Made by a program: the position numbers and the translations under genes. Below, in pieces: positions 1 through 12,527 of a stretch of DNA of 64,000 nucleotides. Source of the DNA: Brasenia schreberi (Eukaryota > Streptophyta > Magnoliopsida > Nymphaeales > Cabombaceae); contig JAYKKT010000036.1 in the NCBI GenBank assembly GCA_036023115.1, forward strand, positions 6,306,001-6,370,000, read 5' to 3'. Within the stretch, counting starts at the first letter, position 1, and each line of letters opens with the position of its first letter. The notes beneath the pieces were generated by a model that saw only the letters and a list, made by a program, of their open reading frames with translations, was not told the DNA's origin and searched no databases.

Positions 1-2624
1 GACATTGGTTTGAATCGGGTCAATATAGAGTGCACGCCAATTATAGGCAAGGCATTGGATGCGCCTATAGGGCAACATACATGAAGGCGAACCCCCTAGG
101 GTGCTGTGATGGTGCAAGCAACAATGCAACAAAAGTGTTGGTCAATTAGTGGACTTTAGGTATATTGAAGGCCGACTAATACTTGTTGGTAGGGCAAACG
201 TGACGGTCATGTGAGCCGGCAACCAACGCCTTGGGTGGATGGTGTGCGAGGTGCAATTGTGTGTCCTTTTGTCCATGTACATGGCGAATGATTTGGAGGC
301 TGGAGATGTGCAAGTAGAGGTAGAGATCGACTCAATTGGAAGAGCAATCACTGTGATGAAGTTTGCTCTTCTTGGTCAAGAGAGGATTGTTACAAGGTCG
401 TTTTCAAGAGGTCTACATTCATGCAATATGTTTGGCATGGGAGACTAATGCATCGGATTTGAGCTCTTGATGAACATTTGAGTAGTTTACTTAGGGTTTT
501 TTATTTGTTTTGGAATGTAGTAAGCAAATCGTATACAGCCATCATTATGTGTATTTAGGGTGATTCCATATGTGGATGGATCACCTAGGATCCGAGTGCC
601 ATTTGGGTTTAGTTTAGTGTGATTTGATTTTACCATTTGGTTTGGGCCTAGAACGGTTCATCAAGGTCCGTTTCCATTTGGTAGGATTGTATTATTTAAG
701 CCCTCTTTGAACGCTTGTAATGGTGGACAACACTTTGAATAAAAATTTAGACTTTGGAGAGGAAGGTCAATTCTTTATATAAGATGTAAATATAATAATA
801 ATAGAGAGTGAGTATCAATTACACGTATTTTGTAGGTAGATTTGATCTCCTCATAGTTAAGAGCATATTGGAAACATGCAGATTTTAGAATGTGCATGAT
901 ATATACATAGAAATTTAATAAAAAATTCAAACCAATTTTAATTATCGTCTAGAATATGTTATGCATAACCATTACTCATGTATTTTTAGTTTTGATATCA
1001 TGACCTCTATTATATCGTCACCGAAGGTCTCCAACCCCCCCTTTGGACAAGTGTATCGTTTTTGACGGTCATTACACAAGCTTGTCAAACACCACTCCTG
1101 AGCCTACAAGAGAACGAAAACAGTTTATAGTTACATGTATCATTTAAAACTAAATAAAACTATTACTAGCATGCAACAAAATAAGAAACACATCCACCTA
1201 CTTGAGAAGTGCTCTCAAATTCATTTGTAGTATAAGATCTCCAATATGTCTCGTTTTACAGCTAAATAAATATAAAAATATTATTAAACTATGGACTATT
1301 TAATAACAAAGTCAACAATTTAATCTACAAGTAGGAGCCCGAACTGCTCTTAAATTGCTGAAATACTAAATTAGATCCTCATAAGGACTACTAGATCCAA
1401 TCTTTCTAGTTTATTACTTGATTTGTTACCTACTTCCAACAAGAATAGGATATTAATAAACAACATCCAATTACGAAACCAACACTTTAAGCCATATCGA
1501 AAGCACTCTAAATCCATTGTTATACTCACTTGGATCCATTTATGATATTTGAGTCCATTTTAAACTTATCTAGATCTATTTTGAAAGATTTGAGTCCAAT
1601 TAACTAACTGGATTTGCCGCAACTCAAACCATACTCGTATCGCAACAGGATGTGTTACATAGGGCACGAACTGTGTCCCTATGGACAAGACACGAACACG
1701 GCTGCATGACACGCCAATAGAACCAGTATTAGCTATGGTTTTCTTCTAAAATTTGTCATTTTTTTGGTGGTTCTTCTACCCAACTATGGTTGGGATTTCT
1801 TCCCTTTGAGATCCACCACAAACTGGCGACTTTTTGGCCGGAACCGAGGAGAGAAAAGAGGGGGAACACCCCCTTTTGCAAACATGCCAGAAACCATGGG
1901 GTTCCGGCTATTTTGAGGTCAACAGAGCTCGGGAAAAGACGTATACAGCCCATCCATCCTTTATCTCCCATTCTTGACAGTAGTGATCTAATCACCCCCC
2001 ATCTGGACACAAACCCGCTAAATGGTGGCCTTGTCCGGTGTCTAGGCGGTCGTGCAACCGCCTCCCTTCTTGGATCTGGTTGCATTTGGTCAATGCCCGG
2101 ATCCAATCATCCTCGATTCAAGTGTTATAGAGATGAACGATTTAAATTGAGAGTAGAAAGTAATCAAATTTATTAATTCAAATAGTTGGATCAAAACCAT
2201 CAATCTCTTTTGATCTAAAGGCCATTAGTGATCTAATCATATAAACGAGCTCTCTATATAAAATATAAACCAGCTCTCTATATAAAATAAAATGATTCAT
2301 GTCATCCACACGCATGCAACCCATATGTTTCCTTGTTTCATGTGCAAGTTGAGATTAAAGACGAAATGCTTCAATAATAAATGCTTGTCGTGATAAGCTA
2401 CACAGTGTTGGCTGCGCCTGCACGGAAAATGTAAACTGTACGTCCTATTCCATAATAATGATTTCTAGGCATAATCAGATTTGCTTCCCTAACGTATTAT
2501 CGTTTTTCTACATAGATTCTTTACCGATCTTAGCAACTGTATTACCTCAGCTGTCATACTGTTTTCTTCAGTGCGTGAGCCCGCAGATGCACCATGGACA
2601 TCGAGATCTACCACACATACTTAC

Positions 2625-2625
<1 letters not shown>

Positions 2626-2660
<35 letters not shown>

Positions 2661-2668
2661 GTATGTGT
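2626..2668. repeat. (TA)n/(TG)n microsatellite
   Basis: A short interrupted TA dinucleotide tract grading into GTAT repeats. Short open frames running through it are repeat artefacts. Confidence 0.9.
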
Positions 2669-3005
2669 TTTCTTTGAAATATGAAGAATCTAAACCATGC
2701 ATGACTACCCCAATTTGAGATGGGTGGACTGTGTGCCTTACAAAGATACGGAGGCATTTTAAGAACTTTTCTTATAAGATCATGATTTTCCATGCAAAAG
2801 AACTACATCCATTCTCAGCTATTTTCCCCGGGAGTGATGGTCCATGATATATATATATATATATATTCAAAACTTGGATCATGGCCACTATCAACATGAG
2901 GTACGAGTGTAATTTAAAGCATTTTTTATGAAGTACATATTCAATATTATTATAGTGATGTTTCCGAGAAGCAGCAGTAAGAGAGGAGTGGACAACATCA
3001 GTCAC

Positions 3006-3010
<5 letters not shown>

Positions 3011-3100
<90 letters not shown>
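3011..3100. repeat. Compound microsatellite (CT)n(TA)n
   Basis: About 32 bases of CT followed directly by about 58 bases of TA, ending in a short alternating purine-pyrimidine stretch (GTGCGCGCGC). One of five loci in the window with this composite structure. Confidence 0.97.
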
Positions 3101-3103
<3 letters not shown>

Positions 3104-4239
3104 CGCGCGCACTCACACGCACAGGATTATGCTTGATGAGATGTGGGAATGGATGATGAGAACATGAAAATCTTCTCAGTGATGTTTCATAAGAAGATTA
3201 CATGCATGACATGCGGCTGACACATTCATTAACTCAAGCTGAGAATTATTCTCCCTGCCGACAATATGCGACGTGGATCCTTCGCACGGAAAAACTTGGA
3301 AAATATGGGAGACAGCGAAGGCCGTGTTCACAGGAAATCAATGCCTCTTGTAGCCCCGAAAATTTTGTCATATGTGGATGGTTTTCACATTGGCATTAAT
3401 TGCAAAATAATTCTTTCTCCATTCCTAAATGGAACATCCAGACGCTGTTACTCGGAAAAATTATCTGACCTGTGTGAGAGAGAGAAAGAAAAAGGTGCCC
3501 TAAATCGGAAAAGTCCAAACAAACCGAGGTTTTGGCCTGGTAAATGATTTTTTCCCTCTTGAACTCATCATTCTTGACGAAACTCGGCGTTGTTCTCAAA
3601 AAGATTATAAAAGAAAAAAACAACCATTTTACATCTGGTGCCTAGAAAATAAAAGAGAAGCATGAGTATACACTATTTACGTATAATGTTCGCTAGATAA
3701 CCAATATGGTTGAAGTGGACTTGCATGGATCCTGATTGATCAGAATATGTGATATTACAAAAAGTTGGTATAACACTATAACAAAAAACCAGGATTGAGG
3801 CGATTTAGAAATTTGAAGAGATAACATAGACAAATAGGTGGTGAATATTTCTTTATCTAAGCCTAAAGCTCTATCAATGCGTACGTGAAGTTCATCGGAG
3901 AACTACTTAAACACCCAGAACAGTATCTATTCAGTCTTTTTCAGGCGTTAAAGATCACTAGTTAGGCTACATGAAAATTGGACTTCATTAGTTCGCTCAT
4001 TTATTCTAGGCAAATAGATTGCTCTCTCTAGACGTGTTAATTCTTCGAATCAACAAGGATATGACATTAACATCAAATCAAGCCTCTCAATTTTCAAATG
4101 CTCAACAGTTTTCGGAGCACATATTACTGCCAACCACTTATTCAATAAAAGAAAAAATGAGAGGAGATAGGAGGCAGTTCATTCTCCTCATGTTAAGAAA
4201 TCAAAGACTTGAGTTTCATTCACCACTATCTTATAGTAT

Positions 4240-4243
<4 letters not shown>

Positions 4244-4295
<52 letters not shown>
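4244..4295. repeat. (TA)n microsatellite
   Basis: An uninterrupted TA dinucleotide run of about 52 bases. Confidence 0.97.
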
Positions 4296-4297
<2 letters not shown>

Positions 4298-4377
4298 TCA
4301 ATTCAATCCATGCTTAGATTTACTCAAACAATACGATTTACAATCAAGTTTTGAATATAAAAATCAGGTTGTGTTGT

Positions 4378-4668
<291 letters not shown>

Positions 4669-5448
4669 GGTATTTTGTCTTCTTTGTACAAAAGTTTTTG
4701 TTTAGGGTGGCAAGAGATCTTGCATTTCTCCTGGAACGAAGATGGGAGGACTCTTGTTCATCAAAGAAGAAAACAAGAGGATGGGAGGACTACGATGTTA
4801 ACATATCTTGGTGAAGGCAAAGGATATCAACTGCGACTTCTGATGCGGCTTTAATAATGAAACCTGTACCTTGTTATCTTCCACAGCTACTGTTTATTGC
4901 TATGTCGAGACTGCTTATTTCGTGACAGAAAAATTAACGAAGATACAGAAAATTCTATCGAGTTGAAGAGTCATTGTTATATAAAGTCGATGGAATCCAC
5001 GCCGCGAAAACCCGGAGTCTTCAATGCGTGAAATATGGATTAGAATTGTTTTACATATGTGAAAAATGGAAAAGTTATACCCGAAATTACAATATTTGTC
5101 TCAGTGGTAGCGTCTAGTTACATCAATCAGTAGGTTCCGGTTAACCACTTTACCCTAAAAATCGAAACAGCTTCAATTTGGTCATTCTCTTTATTGATCT
5201 TCGCAAAATTCTGCTGAAAAACGTCTACAATTCTTCGCCACGGTCAGTCTCAGCTCTAAACATCCCTCTCTATCATCATCAGTAAATGAAAAAGCACAAG
5301 AAAAAAGGTGCAGATTAACCAAGAAAATCATTGCACGGTGGATCGAATTTACTATATACCATCTTCTTGAAGATTGGGACTTTTCTGTATCGAGATAATC
5401 CATAGTTAGCTCTATCTTCATCACATAACAGCTTTCTGATGTCTCCTC

Positions 5449-5664
5449 TCAAGGAGAACCTATACTCTGCAAACCCACATCATTGTGCTGCTTGGAAGGC
5501 CCAGAAGGAGTGGCCACTCTTCCTTTGGGCAGATACCCAAGAAAAGAACCAGCTCTTCCTGGTTTGGCTTTTGCAGAAAACGGCTGCATTGATCTTGAAC
5601 CTTGGCAACACACAAAAAAACCCAGCAACAAAACCAGCAGGATTGCATCCTTATTACAACCCAT
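5449..5664 (-). CDS. IDA-like (IDL) secreted peptide precursor
   Basis: This predicted 71-residue precursor fits the INFLORESCENCE DEFICIENT IN ABSCISSION (IDA)-like family, whose C-terminal peptides are ligands of HAESA-type receptor kinases in organ separation and stress signalling. Seen: a hydrophobic signal peptide at residues about 7-21 (ILLVLLLGFFVCC), a basic linker, then an extended PIP-type motif at about 41-61 with FLGYLPKG followed by PSGPSKQHN. After this comes a ten-residue tail (DVGLQSIGSP). The gene has no intron, as is usual in the family, and the length is typical. The ATG at 5664 is the first ATG of a longer open frame and sits just before the signal peptide. Unusual points are RVAT in place of the usual PIP core and Gln instead of Arg before His-Asn. 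No neighbouring gene is related. The family call is confident; the receptor and process are inferred. Confidence 0.85.
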   Translation of the reverse strand: MGCNKDAILLVLLLGFFVCCQGSRSMQPFSAKAKPGRAGSFLGYLPKGRVATPSGPSKQHNDVGLQSIGSP

Positions 5665-7400
5665 TTCTCCAATCAGATAAAGGTACCAACAACAATAATA
5701 CTGAAGAAAATAGGAGATTGAATTTAAAAAATAGAAGGGGCGTGAGAGAAATCTAGAACGAAAAACTGGTGGTACCAACAACGCTAATACTGAAGAAAAC
5801 AGTATATTGAATTCAATCTTCAAATAAGAGGAGGTAACAGCAGTATTAATTATAAGGACAGAAATAATAGCGGATAGACGGGTGGTGGTCAAGACTAAAG
5901 AGACACAAATACTAAGGAAGCAAGCTCAGATCAAGAACAAAGAAGCGAGGATGCATAGCGGTATTCTGTGCACATTAAAGGGGGCAAACAGCATTCAGAA
6001 TATACCTGCTTTTGTGGCAGAGGTTAAGGCAGTGTGAATGGCGACTAAGAAGGCAAAAGGATGAAATAATGGCAAAGAGATGCAGAAAACGTCAAGTCAT
6101 GGGTGAAGAAAAGGGGGTCTCTGTCCTCAGATTAGGTGAGAGAATGGCTCCCACACATTTAATGGCCGACTGAACAGAAGTGTCTTAAGATATATTAAAT
6201 TTCAACCGATCTTCCTTTACTTATTCTATTAAAAAAACTGAACAGTAACAGATGATGAGGAGATGTTTGTCCCGTTTTTTTGCGGTTTTGTGTTCTCAAT
6301 GGGAAGACGACGTACTAGCTCGGATTAATGTCCTACAAGTCAACATTCAAAGACAACGATGTCTTTATACAAACCTATATTTATAGGTCTTTCCTTGCAT
6401 AATTTTGAAAAACACCTATACTGTTCACTGTTGCTGAGCACATTATAGGTTTTGTGTTCACTGTGCACATTATAGGTCTTTATACACCTATACAACTCCC
6501 ATTTATAGATCACGAGAAGATATTTGAATAAAAATATTATTTTAATTTATATTTTACATTTAATATAACATATTTTTTTATTTTATCACTTTAACAATTT
6601 ATTTTAAACATCGAATGATAGAAATTTTTATAAAAAGTTATATTGTATATATAAAGAATGATGAGATGTTTAAGAGTATATATTTCTAAAATATAATTGT
6701 TCAAAGAAATTATTTTTTATTAATAATCATTATGATATTATCAAGATGTTATCTTTATCGCATAATAAGTTTACCATGTGATAAAAATGATGTTTTGTTA
6801 GTTTTGTTTTTGGTTATTCATTAAAAATGATTAATTGGTGATCTTTAAAAGTATATAATCTGTATAATATATATAATGAGAGAGAGGTATGATTTGATCC
6901 TACAACATCTTGTACTTTCATTGTTATATTCATCCTATGATTTTTGGAGAGCATTAATAAGAATGTTTTTATATTTGTTCAGAAAAAGATGAATATGAGT
7001 ATTCATATGTCAGAGGCTATCAGATCATATATTATATATATCTATATTATGCATCTCTTTATATAGGATCTAACAACCTTTGGCACATATGCATTCTCGT
7101 ACATTCTTTTCACTGTTGAGACATAAGACAGTAATCAATTTATATCTTTTCAAACGCCTAAACAATACTGATGCTTCACGCAAACGAAATACGTGAGATA
7201 AAAATCTCTTTGAAGTCAGACCGGTAGCTGTGATGGTTGCCTACCGCCGCAAGTGTGATTGTACGTAGGGCTGGTAAATGAGTTGAATGAACGCTAAACT
7301 TATTCATACTTAGCTCGTTAAGTATATGAACCAGCTCAGACATTGAATGAGAAAACTTTTTTTCCGTCATGACGTGACCCAATGCCCTAAAAGGTCAACC
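5665..7400. other. AT-rich spacer upstream of the IDL gene
   Basis: Upstream (minus-strand) flank of the peptide gene, then AT-rich DNA with no recognisable gene. The 5' flank immediately beyond 5664 stays open in frame but has no further ATG. Around 7268-7340 a degenerate dispersed repeat rich in GAGTTGAATGAA/CTCGTTAA motifs is present. Confidence 0.55.
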
Positions 7401-10233
7401 CCACCAACATCTGCGAGGGCCACGCACGCCAAGTGTTTGAGCGTGAGGCTAAGAGGACGATGGCTGCACATACAAGCTCTCTCCAAGGAGGGCATCCGGA
7501 CTCAGGAGATCCTGAGAGGAAGGAAGAAGGGAATCTTCAACAAGAAACGGAGGGGCCCAAAATACGATCATGGTCTCAGGTTGTGGGAGGCCGAGCAGCT
7601 AAACAGTTCAGCACGGAAAGCGCAGGAATCACGATCAATCAAGATAGACGAAGGAGGAAAAACACTGACAATCCCTCGAGAGACCTACCAACAATGGAGG
7701 GAACCATTGAAGTAGACTCTAATAGCTGGCTTCTCTAGCGAAAATAAATGTAAGAGGATGGAGTTCTTATTCATCTTTGACAGCTTAAGGAAAAAATGGG
7801 AGCACTTATCACAATTGAAATTTTATGCAGGAAAAAATGGGTTATTCGTAATCCCTCCGAGGAATGAAGAAGATATGAACCTGATAACGAAGAAGTGTGT
7901 GTGGAAACTAGCAGGCCGCACCTTGTTAGTGAATCGATGGCAACCTGGGCAGGAGTGGAATTTGGAAATAACATCAACCATTCTGGTATGGCTCCGAATC
8001 CATGACCTTAATCCAGTGCTATGAAGAGGAGCTATTTCAAGGCATCGCACAGTATCTCGGGAGCAAATTTATCACGATGGATGAGACGAGGAAATAGGAG
8101 AAAACTCAGTCTGCACGATTCTGTATAGAAATTCCCAACAATCACGATCTAATCCACTCTATTTCACTAGACACAGAGGAAGAAGAGACCACATCATTGA
8201 GCAACAACAAGACTTAACAATGGAAGTCCCAACGGTTCTACACCCCCACAGAGATGGATTAAGTATTGTAGCTCAAGGCCAATCACACACGTAACGACTC
8301 CATCCTTGGCCTTAGTGCAGAGGGTGGCAGATACGCCGACCTACTACTCACAAGAACCCCTACAACCATGTAGACCAGATAGGAAAAAGGCAAGAGCCGT
8401 CGCCGTTCAGGAAGATGGCAAGACTATGAGTGTTGAATGCAATCAAACCAGGGACCTGATACAGATTGAAAACCAGGATACAACATTCGAAGCTAAGGTT
8501 AGAGTGGTCTAGTGCAACATTGATCGATGAAAAATGTGGAAGACAAAGTAAGGCAACGAGCTACAAAAAGGAGGAAGGGCAGCTGACAATGATCAACTAC
8601 CGTAAACGAAAATCAAAAGTGCAAGAACTAGTGAGTGATATACATGGAAAACTATCAAAAGCTAAGCAGGCCAAGGGAGGGGATTCAAAGAATCCAGGAG
8701 GGGAGATTAACAGCCAAGTTCTCAATAAAGATATTAACTATTAACACACGTGGACTGGGTCGCACATGGGCTAGATACGAGCTACAAAGGCTTGTAAGAA
8801 AGGAGAACATCGATATGGCTTTTCTATTTGAATGCAAAATGTCAAAGGAAGCTGCAACCATAGCATTCAACAAGCTCACAAACTATGGCGGAGCAGCAAA
8901 CTTCACTAATGAGCGACCGGTTAGAGTGATCTGCTTATGGAAAAAATCATTTCCAGATGTTGTAATGTCAGAGTTCTCAGAGCAACACATAACGATGAGG
9001 CTCCAAGCAACCGACGGCCCAAACTTCATTTCGGGAGTGTATGGTAGCAACGATTATATAAAAAGGAGAGAATTATGGCACCGGTTAGAAGCCAAGCAGC
9101 CACACTCTCCATGGCTCTTGGTAGGAGACTGGAACGTGGTAAGAGTTCCCAACTGAAAGAATTGGGGGGAGAGGTAATATATCTGCTAACTCTGAGTTTA
9201 ATGATTTTATCAATAGTTGCCGACTCACAGAACTACCAACAAAAGGAACCTTTTACACCTGGCCCAACAAACAAATTGGAGCCGCGTATATTGCGAGCAA
9301 GCTCGATAGAGATCTGGTCAATCTCCAATGGCTATCAGCATTCCCTGAAGCATGGATCAAGGCTACACCGAGGACATTCTCCGACCACATTGAATTGATT
9401 GTAAACTATGGAACCTCGTGTGACCGAAGACGATCTCCTTTCTGTTTTTTCCTCTCTGTGGACCAAATTCCCTGCTTGCGAAGAAATTGTTCGCCAAGCC
9501 TGGTCAACGAAGTACGGTAGCCCACATTTCGAGTGGTATGCAGACTTAAAGACAAAGCAAGCCTTGAAGAACTGGAATAAAGATTCAATGGGTAGAATTG
9601 AAATGCGCATAGGGGAAGTCGAGGAGAACGTATCGAACATTCAGAATGAGATCGACCAAGGTTACTCTTTGGTCGAAAAGGAAGCTCAAATGCAAATAGA
9701 GCTCCAAGAACTGCGATCCATTCAAGAACTATTCAAGAGGGCATTCTGCTAGCACATGAGATGGTGGATAGCATGAGTCATGGTAAAAACCATCAATGCT
9801 TTTCAAGACGGATCTTATGAAAGCCTATGATAGAGTTGATTGGGAATTCTTGTGAGAATCTTTACGCTTTTTTGGCTTCAATTAAAAATGGACCAATCTG
9901 ATAATGGAATGTGTTGCTACATCCAGTTTCAGGAGACCTGTTATATAGCTCACGAGGCATTCGGCAGGGTGACCCCCTCTCACCTTATCTGTTTTTTATC
10001 ATCATGGAAAGACTAACGAGGTGGATGTACCAAGCAGAAAATGAGAAGATTGTCTCAGTCCAAATAAAAAGATTTCAATGGCACCACAACTTCTATGCTG
10101 ATGATGCCTTGTTCTTCCTACGAGATAAAGATGCTTCTATCCACAATTTCCTCACGATCATAAAAGAATTTGAAGGAGCATCCGGACTGCAGGTTAGCAA
10201 AGAGATAATTTTCGGTGGAGCATCGTGATCGGA
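7400..10233 (+). mobile_element. Decayed L1-type LINE (non-LTR retrotransposon)
   Basis: Remnant of a plant L1-clade LINE. In order along the plus strand: an ORF1-like part with a DUF4283-like segment (7758-8020, WKLAGRTLLVNRW and WLRIHDL); an endonuclease/exonuclease/phosphatase-type domain (8730-9150, starting NTRGLG and containing LLVGDWNVVR); the segment with SDH near 9380; then reverse transcriptase pieces with KAYDRVDWEFL (about 9820), GIRQGDPLSPYLFF (about 9957) and the catalytic FYADDALFF (about 10092). Stops and frameshifts separate all domains, and RT residues are missing near 9750-9815. The element ends abruptly after the RT palm, and a TIR element begins at 10258. It cannot be autonomous. 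Confidence 0.9.
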
Positions 10234-10257
10234 GATGCCCATGAATGGCTAGCAAGC

Positions 10258-10420
10258 AGTGGCGGACCTAGAAATTGGCATCTGGTGGGGTGAATAGCCT
10301 ATGAAACTTTTTAAGGTGGGGGCGAACTATGTATTACAACCATCGATTCAGCAGTGAGTTATTGATATGCTGAATGTTGGGCGGCCGCCCCAGCCCCTCG
10401 CCTTCGTGCTGGTGCAACGG
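10258..10420. mobile_element. MITE-like element, CAGTGGCGGA family (copy 1)
   Basis: Begins with AGTGGCGGACCTAGAAATT, the same terminal sequence seen at 21291 and 34538, and shares the internal motif AAGGTGGGGGCGAACTATGTAT with the 34538 copy. It lies just beyond the truncated LINE. The far end is unclear. Confidence 0.6.
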
Positions 10421-10571
10421 AAGGAGGCTTCGGCTGTGGTAAAGGAAATCGTTGTATAATTTTGTGGGGGTAAAGTCCATCCTTATGCCAGAACCATATA
10501 GGCCCTAAGGCCAAGATTATCTAACAACCGTCTTTGCATTCATTCTCGAGAAATTGCCCTAACGCCTATGA

Positions 10572-10850
10572 GACATGGCCGGTTCCGGTTACCTCAAAAC
10601 TTGAAACCGTAACCCAACCAGCTCGAAACTGATTACAGTTATGGTTTTAGAACCGATAAGAATTATTAAAAATTGTAAATTTTAAATAATTTTTTATAAG
10701 AAACGACAGTTTGGAACCGCTACTTCCGGTTTTGAACCAATTCTGGCCTCATGAAAAGCAAAACCAGAATCGAACCTGGTTCCAATTCTGGTTTCAACTG
10801 GTTCCTGGTCCGATTCTGTTCAGGTTGACCTGCTTTTGGACACATTGCAC
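10572..10850. mobile_element. MITE-like element, GACATGGCTGGTTCCGG family
   Basis: Starts with GACATGGCCGGTTCCGGTTA and continues as degenerate GGTTCCGGTTTTGAACC-type repeats. The same terminal sequence closes the element at 51322-51557. The second terminus is not clear here. Confidence 0.5.
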
Positions 10851-11223
10851 TGTGGTGACACTCATAGTAATTGAATTCAGACCGTCAAGGCTCTACTCCA
10901 CTTTGCCAAAATCCCTCACGGTAGACTCATTGCCTATCCGTTTTCCAGACAGAATTAGCCCAGAATTTGAACTATAGGCACCCCATCAAACATGGCAAGA
11001 GGAAAAAATATTATTGACAACATATTTTTCTGGTTACATAAGTTAACTATTAGTTCATTCGGATAAGAAAATTCAATTTAAAAATCAGAGAAGAGAATCT
11101 GTCATATGACATATCCATGAACTGACAGAAAATGCCGTCCTTTCATGAAATGAGGCTTGAGCAAGATAACCAAGTGAATCAGAAGCTTTGAAGTTTGAAA
11201 ACTAAAGCTTACACTAAATCTTA

Positions 11224-11466
11224 CTACTCAGTAGTCTCTTCCACCTCATGTTCATCATCGTCATCATCATCTTCATCGTTTAAGATGCTGCGGTGGTACT
11301 TGCTCCGATCATTCCTCAGGCCCTCCTCACTAAAGAAGTCTGAGCCGTATTTAGTACCCCTGTGTTTGACGAGAAGCAAGCGCAGCAAGCGCCTTTCTTT
11401 GTTGAGGTAATGGAGCTCCTTGTTTAAGTTGGGAGTGGCCATCATCGTCATCTGCATAAGCTGGCC
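11224..11466 (-). CDS. Putative 3'-terminal exon of an unidentified protein
   Basis: I do not recognise this protein. On the minus strand a splice acceptor (TTTCTCAG) at 11467 is followed by an 80-residue open frame. The start is GQLMQMTMMATPNLNKEL, then a basic leucine-rich part (YLNKERRLLRLLLVKHRG), then SDFFSEEGLRNDRSKYH. A run of acidic residues (NDEDDDDDDEHEVEE) comes just before the stop at 11224. Base composition is less AT-rich than the surroundings, which fits coding sequence. No partner exon was found upstream (higher coordinates). It may be the last exon of a gene with a long intron, or a stranded fragment. Confidence 0.35.
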   Translation of the reverse strand, partial: GQLMQMTMMATPNLNKELHYLNKERRLLRLLLVKHRGTKYGSDFFSEEGLRNDRSKYHRSILNDEDDDDDDEHEVEETTE

Positions 11467-12268
11467 CTGAGAAAGCATCAATTCCACCATATAAGATTGC
11501 GTATGAGAGACACCTCATTGTCTATTTGATCACTTGCACGAGCAGAAAGAAAGCAGTTAAAGCCAATCCATCTGATTTGCACAAATTCATCTTTAGATGG
11601 GCTCATTATTGAGAAACTACCACAAACAAACAGGCGACTCAACAATGATGGTTCGACAGTCATGAAAATGCAGAGAGTAGGATGAGTTGCTCATCACATC
11701 AAACACCTACCACATGATGTAAATGTACCTTAGCACAACAAGAAAAGAATGCATTAGGGCTCTCTTTATACAACATTTGGACGAATACATATAGTTTGTC
11801 AATGTTTAATTGTATTCCAGTCTTCACTTTTATCCTGGTAATCGTATTCCAGTGGGTATTCTTTACCATAAGTACGATCAACTTTGATGATAAATTAAAT
11901 TTTATTTGATAAAATGTTAATGATATTATTGATTGTTCTTTAACCGTTCTAATATAAACCTTTTTTGGTTTAATTTGCCCGTGCAAATAGAAATTATCCC
12001 TTGGAAAAACAGTGATATTCATAATAAGTAGCGCATGCATAAACTTTTTGGTTCTGTTTTGTTCTTTCCCGAATCATTGTAGTTTCTGTATAATGATCAT
12101 TTGTAGGTTTCATGGGTATATACATCCGCAGGTTTTACTCGCCAGGGAGTCAAACAATTTGATCTTTCCGAGCTTTATGATTCAACACCATTTTCATAGA
12201 ATTTCTCGTTAGTTATTAGTATTTTCATGGTAATGAATAATAAAGTGGATAGTTTATGAATTTGGCAG
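11467..12268. other. Spacer between two isolated exons
   Basis: AT-rich DNA with short open frames only. I see no further exon of either the acidic-tailed protein (minus strand) or the WAT1-type transporter (plus strand). Confidence 0.5.
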
Positions 12269-12527
12269 GATGGAGATCTTCAACTTGAGGAAAATATATG
12301 GGCAAGTGAAGTTGCTGGGTATTATAATTTGCTTGGTTGGTGGTGTCATACTCGCTTTCTACAAAGGGCCTTCCGTGAGCGTCCTGAACCACCATCATCC
12401 TTTAAACAAAGGAATTGGCAACGCAGCCCCTACTTCTCATCATTCTTCTTCAAGAAAAGACTGGATAATTGGAACCTTCCTCATGCTCATATCGAACATA
12501 ACCTGGTCATTCTGGTTGTTAATGCAG
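12269..12527 (+). pseudogene. Isolated exon of a WAT1-related (UMAMIT/nodulin MtN21) transporter
   Basis: The exon encodes 86 residues typical of the central part of WAT1-related membrane transporters of the EamA/DMT superfamily. It begins MEIFNLRKIYGQVK, continues with a membrane helix (LLGIIICLVGGVILAFYKGP), a hydrophilic loop rich in His and Ser, and KDWIIGTFLMLISNITWSFW, ending in Q. Splice signals look intact: TTGGCAG before 12269 and GTAAAAG after 12527, with the expected phase (one base before the ATG codon). The exons normally found before it (helices 1-4) and after it (second EamA half) are not visible in the flanking kilobases. It is either a stranded gene fragment or a gene with very large introns; I favour a fragment. 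Confidence 0.7.

Noticed and set aside
239..448. A 69-residue open frame with a vague hotdog-thioesterase look (VEVEIDSIGRAITVMKFAL)
   Set aside because: The similarity is too weak to name a family, there is a stop upstream, and no active-site motif is visible.
1756..2176. Overlapping open frames on both strands
   Set aside because: No recognisable domain, start context or splice signals; low AT content alone can keep frames open.
2772..3167. Small proteins with Ile-Tyr or Arg-Glu runs
   Set aside because: These are translations of TA and CT/GA dinucleotide repeats. The same holds at 4490, 27321, 33331, 57490 and 62561-62832.
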